DNA of 13,381 nucleotides from CALALP01 sp041855735 (lineage in GTDB: Bacteria; Bacillota; Clostridia; Lachnospirales; Lachnospiraceae). Positions 7,524 through 13,381 of the stretch are shown piece by piece. The notes below the pieces were generated by a model, which was not told where the DNA came from, searched no databases, and saw only the letters and a list, made by a program, of their open reading frames with translations. The position numbers and the translations under genes were made by a program. The stretch covers positions 1-13,381 of the forward strand of contig JBHAEV010000124.1 of NCBI GenBank assembly GCA_041855735.1. Direction: 5' to 3'. Positions within the stretch are counted from its first letter, which is position 1. Every line of letters begins with the position of its first letter.

Positions 7524-8327
7524 TTACGGTTGTTTTCCGATATAAGCCAGGATTCCGCCGTCCACATACAAAATATGCCCGTTTACAAAGTCGGACGCGG
7601 AACTTGCCAAAAAAATAGCCGGTCCCTGCAAATCCTTCGCCTCTCCCCAACGCTGCGCCGGAGTTTTGGCAATGATAAATTTATCGAATGGATGGCGCTC
7701 TCCGTCCGGCTGAATCTCCCGAAGCGGCGCGGTCTGAGGTGTGGCGATATAACCCGGTCCGATCCCATTGCACTGAATATTGTAGCTCCCATATTCGGAT
7801 GCAATGTTCTTGGTAAGCATCTTAAGCCCGCCTTTTGCCGCGGCGTAGGCGCTGACCGTTTCACGTCCCAGTTCGCTCATCATGGAACAAATATTGATGA
7901 TTTTTCCGCCTCCCTTTTTGATCATACCCGGAATTACCGCCTTCGCCATGATAAACGGAGCGGTCAAGTCGATATCGATAACTTTTCTGAAATCCGCCGC
8001 CTCCATTTCATGCATCGGAGTTCTTTTGATAATCCCGGCATTATTTACCAAAATATCAACCGTTCCCACCTCCGCTTCAATCCTTTGAATCATTTGCACG
8101 ACTCCGGCTTCATCGGTAACGTCACAGACATAGCCGTGTGCGTGTATATTCTTCTCCTTGTACGCCGCAAGCCCTTTTTCCACACTTTCCTTGTTCATGT
8201 CATTAAATACAATCTTTGCACCCGCCATGGCAAGTGACTCGGCAATGGCAAATCCGATGCCGTATACCGCACCGGTCACCAAAGCGACTTTCCCGTCCAA
8301 ACGAAACATATTCCTGTTGTCTTCCAT
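7524..8327 (-). CDS. SDR oxidoreductase, gluconate 5-dehydrogenase / uronate-pathway reductase type
   Basis: This 267-residue classical short-chain dehydrogenase would interconvert a hydroxyl and a keto group on a sugar acid using a nicotinamide cofactor. The Rossmann glycine motif is TGAVYGIG (18-25). Asp43 at the end of the second beta strand suggests NAD(H) rather than NADP(H). NNAG is at 95-98, and the catalytic residues are Ser148, Tyr161 and Lys165 (YAAAK). The stretches IVFNDMNKESVEKGLAAY and GYVCDVTDE resemble clostridial proteins annotated as gluconate 5-dehydrogenase; KduD or DhuD, which reduce keto-deoxy-uronate products, are close relatives. In a locus with a heparinase-like lyase, processing of a lyase-derived uronate is plausible but inferred. 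Start ATG 8327 has AAGGGG (8334-8339) 6 bases upstream. Class is certain; exact substrate is not. Confidence 0.88.
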   Translation of the reverse strand: MEDNRNMFRLDGKVALVTGAVYGIGFAIAESLAMAGAKIVFNDMNKESVEKGLAAYKEKNIHAHGYVCDVTDEAGVVQMIQRIEAEVGTVDILVNNAGIIKRTPMHEMEAADFRKVIDIDLTAPFIMAKAVIPGMIKKGGGKIINICSMMSELGRETVSAYAAAKGGLKMLTKNIASEYGSYNIQCNGIGPGYIATPQTAPLREIQPDGERHPFDKFIIAKTPAQRWGEAKDLQGPAIFLASSASDFVNGHILYVDGGILAYIGKQP

Positions 8328-8441
8328 ATCTTACCCCTTTCTGCCGCACTTTACTTTCTTTCACACAAGCCTTTTATACCGGGAGCATCTGCCGGACGGC
8401 ATTGCGGACATCAGTCCAAGTTTCTTTCGTGAAGTATTTCT

Positions 8442-8450
8442 ATTATAACA
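8442..8450 (-). promoter_or_regulatory. Extended -10 promoter for the SDR gene
   Basis: The minus strand reads TGTTATAAT, a perfect TATAAT with an extended TGn, about 115 bases upstream of the SDR start. No good -35 lies 17 bases upstream, which fits an extended -10 promoter. Transcription would begin near 8435 and leave a leader of about 105 bases. This suggests the SDR gene starts its own transcript rather than relying on readthrough from hsdR. Confidence 0.6.
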
Positions 8451-8475
8451 AAAAAATTCCATGTTCACTATAATG

Positions 8476-8489
8476 AATTGAAGTCAATT
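8476..8489. promoter_or_regulatory. Palindrome AATTGA-AG-TCAATT upstream of the SDR promoter
   Basis: A perfect 6-2-6 palindrome lies about 26 bases upstream of the extended -10 box, covering the usual -35 to -60 zone. This position suits a repressor or activator site. No regulator can be named. The rest of the 253-base gap between the SDR start and the hsdR stop (8328-8580) shows no gene and no clear intrinsic terminator for hsdR. Confidence 0.35.
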
Positions 8490-8580
8490 TGAAAAGGTTA
8501 TCGAACAGGTCCAAGGAAACGCTGAATAATTGATGTCATAAACGTTTCTCTTCTCTTGTACTTTTTCATTGTTCGCATCA

Positions 8581-11500
8581 TTAATCTATAACGTTACTAT
8601 CAGTGTTTTCTTTTCTGTCGTAGGCTACCGTACCTTCAGCAACCATCAGTAATTTCTTATTTTGATTCTGTTTCAATTCATCCGAATATCTGACTGGCGG
8701 ATGATCCATTTCATTATTATCCGTCCACAGCTCACACTGCGTCATAACAGTCCGGACCGCATCGTCCATGCCCTCCGGTGGATAGCGATGCTTCTTCAGG
8801 AGCTTCTTAATCATCATCCGCATTTTTGCTCTGGCCGAGTCGCGCTTTCGCCAATCAATCGTGCGATTCTTACGAAGTGTATCTGCCAGCTCTTTTGTGA
8901 TGGCAATCAGTTCTTCGTTTTCATAGAAGTCCTTAATCGCCTGCGGCTTCGTTAAGGCATCATAGAATGCCAGCTCATCCGCTGTCAGGCCAAGCCGGTC
9001 GCCTTCTTTTTGTGCTGCAGCGATCTGTTTTGCCAGATTGAGGAGCTCTTGAATGACTTCTTCGTTTGTTAGCATACCGTTCAAATAACGGTTCATGGCG
9101 CTTTGTATGATCTCGCTGAATTTCTCAGACTTGACCACGTTTGTGCGACGATAAATCTGAACCTGTTCTGCTATCAGCTTCTTCAGCAATTCAACCGCAA
9201 GATTTTTCTCCTTCATTTTGGATATTTCCTCAAGGAACTTCGGATCAAACAGTGAGAACTCCTCGGATACATCAGAGAACAGATTAATAACGCCCTCGCT
9301 CTTTACACTCTGGCTAAGGAGTGCATTGATTCTCGCATTCATTTCCGGCAGAGAGATTTTCTTCCCCTCGCCCTGATTCATAAGACGCATAACAAGTACG
9401 CGCACCGACTCGAAGAAGGCCGCCTCGATTCTCAGGGCTTCCTCCACCAATGAAGAACAGAGCGACAGAGCCTGACGGAGCATAAGTGCTTCTTTCAGGA
9501 AATCTTCACGTTCACGTTCTTTATCAACCGCAACTATAAAGTTGACTGCGCCGCTGATGGCTCTTGAGCGCTCGAGGTCAGTACCGGTAGTAAACTTGGA
9601 ATAATCGTATCCGTAGAAAATGTCGCGGCAAATAGACAACTTCTCCAAGAATTTCGGATAGGCCACTTTTGCGACATCCGTATCACCGTAGTTCTTCTTA
9701 TCGCGGGAGGTGTAATCGTTCATCGCTTCTTTCAGCGCAGCCGCAATGCCGACATAGTCAACAACCAGTCCACCTTCTTTATCCCCGAAAACACGATTAA
9801 CACGGGCAATCGCCTGCATCAGATTATATCCCTGCATAGGCTTATAAACATACTTGGTAGCCACTGAAGGAACGTCAAATCCCGTCAGCCACATGTCTAC
9901 TACGATGGCAATCTTCAGCGGGCTTTCGTTATCTTTGAACTGCTTTGCAAGCTCATCCTTATGGCGCTTGTTCCCAATGACTGCACGCCATTCCTCCGGA
10001 TCTTTGTTGCTTTCCGTCATAACCACAGCGACTTTCTCTGTCCACGAAGGCCTCAGCTGTATAATACGGTTATAGATCTTCATCGCAATGGCGCGTGAAT
10101 ACGCAACGATCATCGCCTTTCCGGTGAGCAGATTCGCACGATAGTTTTCATAGTGATCGAGAATATCATCAACCAGAGAAGCAATCGTCTGATCGTTTCC
10201 GAGGATAGCTTCCATCTGACCAAGCTCACGTTTGCTCTTAGCGATAACGTCCGGATCGGCATTATTAGCCATGATGTCATACTCAGTATCAATCAGACGC
10301 AGCGTAGCCTCATCCAGCTTCAGTTTAATAACACGGCTCTCATAATAAACCGGACGTGTAGCTCCGTCCTCGACGGCCTGCGTCATATCGTAAACGTCGA
10401 TATAGTCACCGAAGACCTCGCGGGTGCTCCTATCTTTCATGGAAATAGGTGTACCGGTAAAGCCGATGTATGTAGCATTCGGTAAGCTGTTACGGATAAT
10501 TCGTGCCGTTCCGATCTTGATCTTACCGGTCTTTGCATCGATCTTTTCTTTTAAGCCATATTGCCCGCGATGTGCTTCATCTGCCATAACGACAATGTTC
10601 CTGCGTTCAGACAATGGCTCATGGGATTCCTCGAACTTCTGCATTGTGGTGAAGATGATTCCGTTTGCCTGTCTGCCATCAAGCAGGGACTTCAAATGCT
10701 CACGGCTCTCGGCGTGCATCGGCTCCTGACGCAGGAAGTCCTTACACTTTGCAAACTGTCCGAAGAGCTGATCGTCCAGATCGTTGCGGTCCGTAAGAAC
10801 TACGATGGTAGGACTGTCCAAAGCCTCTTGCAGAAGATGGGCATAGAAAACCATAGACAGAGATTTTCCGCTGCCCTGCGTATGCCAGAACACTCCGCCT
10901 TTTCCGTCGGTCTCGGTAGCGTGTCTCGTAGACTTCACTGCTTTATTGACCGCGAAATACTGATGGTATCCGGCCAGTATCTTAAACTGCTTTAAGCCTT
11001 CATTGGAAAAGCAGATAAAGTTCTTTATAATGTCCAGCAGGCGTTCACAGGCAAAGATGCCCTCAAAGAAAGTATCAAACTGTGCGTACTGAGTATTCTC
11101 ATAACTTCCGTCTTTGGTTTTCCACTCCATGAAGCGGTCCTCGCCGGAAGTAATCGTTCCTGCCTTTGAGGTCAGGTGGTCGCTCATAACGCAGATACAG
11201 TTATAAATGAACATCGACGGGATCTCCTGCATATAGTTTCTGATCTGCAGGTATGCTTCGGAAGCATCTGTCTCTTCCCGCGACGGAGATTTGAGCTCCA
11301 CAAGCACTACCGGAAGTCCATTCAGGAACAAGAGTACATCCGGACGCTTATTGCTGTTTTCAATAAAGGTCCACTGGTTTGCAACGATAAAGGAGTTATT
11401 GTCAGGATGCTTATAGTCAACAAGGTATACGAGACCGGAACGCTCCTCGCCCTTGACAAAATAGCGCACTTCCACGCCATGCTGAATATAATCCATGAAG

Positions 11501-11742
11501 ACAGCATTCTTCCGAACCAGTTCGGCATTCTCAAAGTTTTTCAATTTGAACAGGGCATCGCTGATCGCGCCCTCCGGCATAGAAGGATTCAGGCGATGCA
11601 GCGCAGCCGTCAGCTCATCTTCATGTAGAGGGCTACTAAAATCCCTCTCAATATCAGGGCCGTAAACATGACGGTATCCCATTCCTTGGAATAGCTCTAT
11701 GATGGAATTCTCATAGTCGGGTTCCGTATAAAATCCTGCCAT
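8581..11742 (-). CDS. hsdR: Type I restriction enzyme, R (endonuclease/translocase) subunit
   Basis: This 1053-residue HsdR would join the HsdM/HsdS methyltransferase to translocate along and cut unmethylated DNA. The N-terminal PD-(D/E)xK nuclease is intact: Asp135 in the PDVLLFLNG strand, then Glu149-x-Lys151 in VELKSP. The helicase motor shows Walker A TQGSGKS (288-294), the DEAH box (388-391, followed by RGQYG), FTGTP (428-432), motif V around VDMWLTGFDVP (615-625) and motif VI QAIARVNR (643-650). A long helical C-terminal region, which docks to the methyltransferase, follows. ATG 11742 is chosen because AAAGGAG lies at 11751-11757; an in-frame ATG at 11775 has no good ribosome binding site. 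Full length, with no frameshift or lost motif, so it is probably active. It is separated from hsdS by a structured 246-base gap rather than being tightly coupled. Confidence 0.97.
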   Translation of the reverse strand: MAGFYTEPDYENSIIELFQGMGYRHVYGPDIERDFSSPLHEDELTAALHRLNPSMPEGAISDALFKLKNFENAELVRKNAVFMDYIQHGVEVRYFVKGEERSGLVYLVDYKHPDNNSFIVANQWTFIENSNKRPDVLLFLNGLPVVLVELKSPSREETDASEAYLQIRNYMQEIPSMFIYNCICVMSDHLTSKAGTITSGEDRFMEWKTKDGSYENTQYAQFDTFFEGIFACERLLDIIKNFICFSNEGLKQFKILAGYHQYFAVNKAVKSTRHATETDGKGGVFWHTQGSGKSLSMVFYAHLLQEALDSPTIVVLTDRNDLDDQLFGQFAKCKDFLRQEPMHAESREHLKSLLDGRQANGIIFTTMQKFEESHEPLSERRNIVVMADEAHRGQYGLKEKIDAKTGKIKIGTARIIRNSLPNATYIGFTGTPISMKDRSTREVFGDYIDVYDMTQAVEDGATRPVYYESRVIKLKLDEATLRLIDTEYDIMANNADPDVIAKSKRELGQMEAILGNDQTIASLVDDILDHYENYRANLLTGKAMIVAYSRAIAMKIYNRIIQLRPSWTEKVAVVMTESNKDPEEWRAVIGNKRHKDELAKQFKDNESPLKIAIVVDMWLTGFDVPSVATKYVYKPMQGYNLMQAIARVNRVFGDKEGGLVVDYVGIAAALKEAMNDYTSRDKKNYGDTDVAKVAYPKFLEKLSICRDIFYGYDYSKFTTGTDLERSRAISGAVNFIVAVDKEREREDFLKEALMLRQALSLCSSLVEEALRIEAAFFESVRVLVMRLMNQGEGKKISLPEMNARINALLSQSVKSEGVINLFSDVSEEFSLFDPKFLEEISKMKEKNLAVELLKKLIAEQVQIYRRTNVVKSEKFSEIIQSAMNRYLNGMLTNEEVIQELLNLAKQIAAAQKEGDRLGLTADELAFYDALTKPQAIKDFYENEELIAITKELADTLRKNRTIDWRKRDSARAKMRMMIKKLLKKHRYPPEGMDDAVRTVMTQCELWTDNNEMDHPPVRYSDELKQNQNKKLLMVAEGTVAYDRKENTDSNVID

Positions 11743-11836
11743 ATCAAATTCTCCTTTGTATGTACTATCTATCATGATACTCTTTTCAGGGTAATTCGCT
11801 CATTGCGTTTATGTTGCTCCGATGCAAAACGATAAT

Positions 11837-11949
11837 TTATCACCTCATTCGTGCAAAGCACGAATAGCCGTCGACAGACGGCGTAGACAGATGTTTTGCC
11901 GAACGGATGCTTGCATACGGGCGGTAAAACCATCTGTCAGAGGTGATAA
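11837..11949. other. Cloverleaf-like nested inverted-repeat element between hsdS and hsdR
   Basis: An outer 10-base-pair stem (TTATCACCTC at 11837-11846 with GAGGTGATAA at 11940-11949) encloses three stems in a tight junction. Hairpin 1 (11847-11865) has 8 base pairs and an AAA loop. Hairpin 2 (11867-11882) has 6 base pairs and a GACA loop. Stem 3 pairs 11886-11901 with 11922-11938 over 16 base pairs, with one bulged base and one G-T pair. The linkers are only 0, 1, 3 and 1 bases. The fold is possible on both strands, slightly better on plus because the G-T pair becomes C/A on minus. It could be a small RNA, an mRNA leader or processing element for hsdR, or a palindromic mobile repeat. It lacks tRNA features. 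I do not recognise a named family. Confidence 0.6.
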
Positions 11950-11953
11950 CGAG

Positions 11954-11972
11954 AAAACTGCGGAGCAGTTTT
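11954..11972. terminator. Terminator-like hairpin just downstream of hsdS
   Basis: AAAACTGC and GCAGTTTT form a perfect 8-base-pair stem with a 3-base loop. The flanking A- and T-runs make it a possible intrinsic terminator on either strand. On minus it would follow the hsdS stop by about 16 bases and could end or attenuate the hsdMS transcript before hsdR. On plus it would directly follow the cloverleaf element and has the slightly longer T-run. Confidence 0.5.
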
Positions 11973-11988
11973 TGAGTCTACTCGCGGC

Positions 11989-13140
11989 TTAAAGGTCGAG
12001 GTCGGAGACGTCCAGTTCGCCTGACATAAGCTTTGGCAAAAGGGTATCTCGCAATTGTTTCAAGTTTTCATTTTCTTGACAATTTGCAAAGATTTTTTCT
12101 GTAATGCTTCGAGCCACACTATCAAACTTATTAATTTCAACTTGTGGAGCGATATGAATAGGATGCTTAATTATATGTGTTACCTTAATACTTGGTTGGA
12201 CAGAACCGATATTATATGCAACCAAATCATTTTTAATATAATTTAAGTATTGATACAAATATAGCGGTGATATGCCTTTGCTTCTGAATCCTACAACATT
12301 TTGAGCGATACATCCTACATCACCAAGAAAGGTTTTCATTTCTGCTAAACTTCCCACAGTAGAAACAAGAATATCATATTGTTTAGGATGTCCGCTTCTA
12401 AACCAATTATTGTATGTTTCTTCATCGACATATTTGGTGCAATTGTTATAATCAACGATTCTTATATCGCCAGACAAGGCTTTGACATCAATAATAGGAT
12501 ATGATGTAGGTTTATTAGAAAGTGGCGGAGTTTTTCCTCTGTTGTCAACACTTTCAATAAAGTCACCCAATTTAAATTCGCTATCATCAAGATTATCAAT
12601 GTTGAAACCAAACATATTTATAAATAAAGCAGAGATTTGCTGCTCTAAATTATCGTTTATTTCTGTATTGAGCTGTATTTTTCTATCAAGCACCTCCAAT
12701 ATCCCTGCGATTTTCTCCTGTTCCTCGTATAAAAAGTCAGGAACTTCATATTTCATGATGGCAGTCTTATCTCCACGAGGCATTTTAGTGCCTTTAGACG
12801 TCGCCATCGAATACTCAAAGAATGTATCATCAGCAAGCACATAGTAGAGGAAGCGTTTACTCACTCCATCCTTTGCTCTGAATACAAGTACATCATTGGA
12901 ACAGCCGCCATCGTACTCCGCAAACCATATTTTCTTAAAATACGGTCTGATATTGGAAACGAGTACGTCTCCAGCAGAAAAAGCCTGTGTCTGTGCTACT
13001 GTAGGAAGTGAAGACGCACTGGTTATTCCGCCTTTGTTGGGCATCATATTTTCCGTAGAGATATAGGTATCCTCATTCAGTAAGGCAACATCTATCTTGC
13101 CCTTGGCGTAGTCACATATATCCGAAAGATTATATTTCAT
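11989..13140 (-). CDS. hsdS: Type I restriction-modification DNA specificity subunit
   Basis: This 383-residue HsdS chooses the DNA target sequence for the methyltransferase and the restriction complex. It has the normal two-part layout: target recognition domain 1 (about 1-135), a helical spacer (139-175, EEQEKIAGILEVLDRKIQLN), target recognition domain 2 (about 188-333, beginning FKLGDFIESVDNRGKTPP), and the distal helix ending LRDTLLPKLMSGELDVSDLDL. Two domains mean a bipartite target; the bases recognised cannot be read by eye. ATG 13140 overlaps the hsdM stop by 11 bases and GGGGG at 13150-13154 lies 9 bases upstream; a longer in-frame form to 13185 would extend further into hsdM. The coding sequence is visibly AT-richer than its neighbours (for example 17 G/C in 12181-12240), as is usual for swapped recognition domains. 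Intact. Confidence 0.95.
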   Translation of the reverse strand: MKYNLSDICDYAKGKIDVALLNEDTYISTENMMPNKGGITSASSLPTVAQTQAFSAGDVLVSNIRPYFKKIWFAEYDGGCSNDVLVFRAKDGVSKRFLYYVLADDTFFEYSMATSKGTKMPRGDKTAIMKYEVPDFLYEEQEKIAGILEVLDRKIQLNTEINDNLEQQISALFINMFGFNIDNLDDSEFKLGDFIESVDNRGKTPPLSNKPTSYPIIDVKALSGDIRIVDYNNCTKYVDEETYNNWFRSGHPKQYDILVSTVGSLAEMKTFLGDVGCIAQNVVGFRSKGISPLYLYQYLNYIKNDLVAYNIGSVQPSIKVTHIIKHPIHIAPQVEINKFDSVARSITEKIFANCQENENLKQLRDTLLPKLMSGELDVSDLDL

Positions 13141-13381
13141 ATCCAATCGCCCCCAGCTTTTTCCTGATCTCGTCCTCCAGCTCATGAGACTTGGCGAACA
13201 TATCGGAGAGTTCCGATGTCAGCCTTGCCATTTTCTCTTTAAACGGATCGCCATCATCCTCCTGCTCCTCTATGCCGACATAGCGTCCCGGCGTCAGAAT
13301 GTAATCCTGCTTTGCGATATCCTGCAGCGTGGCCACAGAACAGAAGCCCTTCACATCCTCAAGTGTTCCGTTCTGGAAAGC
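13130..13381 (-). CDS. hsdM: Type I restriction-modification methyltransferase subunit, C-terminal end only
   Basis: The frame is open from the right edge to the TAA at 13130, giving the last 83 residues. They match the HsdM C-terminus: AFQNGTLEDVKGFCSVATLQ, then LTPGRYVGIEEQEDDGDPF, then the coiled-coil tail that contacts HsdS, ending IGYEI. HsdM supplies the adenine N6-methyltransferase activity; its SAM-binding and NPPF-type motifs lie outside the window. A GTG at 13354 is internal, not a start. The 11-base overlap with hsdS implies translational coupling and roughly matched amounts of the two proteins. Confidence 0.93.
   Translation of the reverse strand, partial: AFQNGTLEDVKGFCSVATLQDIAKQDYILTPGRYVGIEEQEDDGDPFKEKMARLTSELSDMFAKSHELEDEIRKKLGAIGYEI

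Noticed and set aside
7461..8237. A 258-codon plus-strand open frame.
   Set aside because: It is antisense to the SDR gene, whose cofactor and catalytic motifs are intact; no ribosome binding site was seen for the plus frame.
8467..8487. A -35 TTGACT with TATAGT as its -10.
   Set aside because: The spacing is only 9 bases; the extended -10 at 8442-8450 is a better promoter.
8536..8550. Catabolite-repression (cre) site around AAACGTTT.
   Set aside because: Only the centre resembles a cre site; the flanks do not fit and it lies about 90 bases upstream of the likely promoter.
11837..11949. tRNA gene, because of the cloverleaf shape.
   Set aside because: The arm lengths, the absence of a T-loop consensus, anticodon arm and acceptor geometry, and the 16-base-pair third stem do not fit a tRNA or a typical tmRNA.
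11837..11949. Integron attC site or insertion-sequence ends.
   Set aside because: The attC core boxes (GTTRRRY/RYYYAAC) are not present at the stem ends, no target-site duplication flanks the element, and no recombinase is nearby.
11989..13140. Phase-variable, invertible hsdS.
   Set aside because: Only one hsdS is present, with no inverted repeats in it and no site-specific recombinase in the window.

Overview
The window looks like part of a Firmicutes chromosome, most likely Clostridia (Lachnospiraceae-like). The reasons are strong AGGAG-type ribosome binding sites, an LplABC-style sugar ABC transporter, a membrane-anchored AraC regulator of the YesN type, and a Gram-positive lipoprotein signal on the solute-binding protein. 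This placement is inference; there is no rRNA or marker gene. Every supported gene lies on the minus strand, so transcription runs from right (13381) to left (1).

Right part (8581-13381): a type I restriction-modification operon in the order hsdM (only its last 83 codons are inside the window), hsdS (overlapping hsdM by 11 bases) and hsdR. HsdM and HsdS together make the methyltransferase, and HsdR adds the nuclease/translocase. A 246-base gap separates hsdS from hsdR. It contains a compact cloverleaf-like set of nested inverted repeats (11837-11949) beside a terminator-like hairpin (11954-11972). This is the least explained structure in the window.

Left part (1-8327): a glycan-use locus in transcription order: an SDR oxidoreductase (gluconate 5-dehydrogenase/uronate reductase type), a 749-residue membrane-bound AraC regulator, a lipoprotein solute-binding protein, two CUT1/LplBC-type permeases, and a heparinase II/III-family protein cut off by the left edge (420 codons present, reading frame open throughout). 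The binding protein and permeases probably import an oligosaccharide. The heparinase-like enzyme has no signal peptide and so probably cleaves it in the cytoplasm, perhaps releasing an unsaturated uronate or related sugar. The SDR could then act on a keto-sugar acid product, and the AraC protein probably senses the substrate outside the cell. The substrate cannot be read from the sequence. No transporter ATPase is present, which is usual where a shared MsmK-type ATPase serves several CUT1 systems.

Non-coding features of note are helically phased TCGA boxes and a leader hairpin upstream of the binding-protein gene, a long hairpin between the binding-protein and first permease genes, an extended -10 promoter with a nearby palindrome upstream of the SDR gene, and an inverted repeat upstream of the regulator. 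No tRNA, rRNA, CRISPR array, transposase or integrase was found, and no non-coding gap exceeds about 255 bases.
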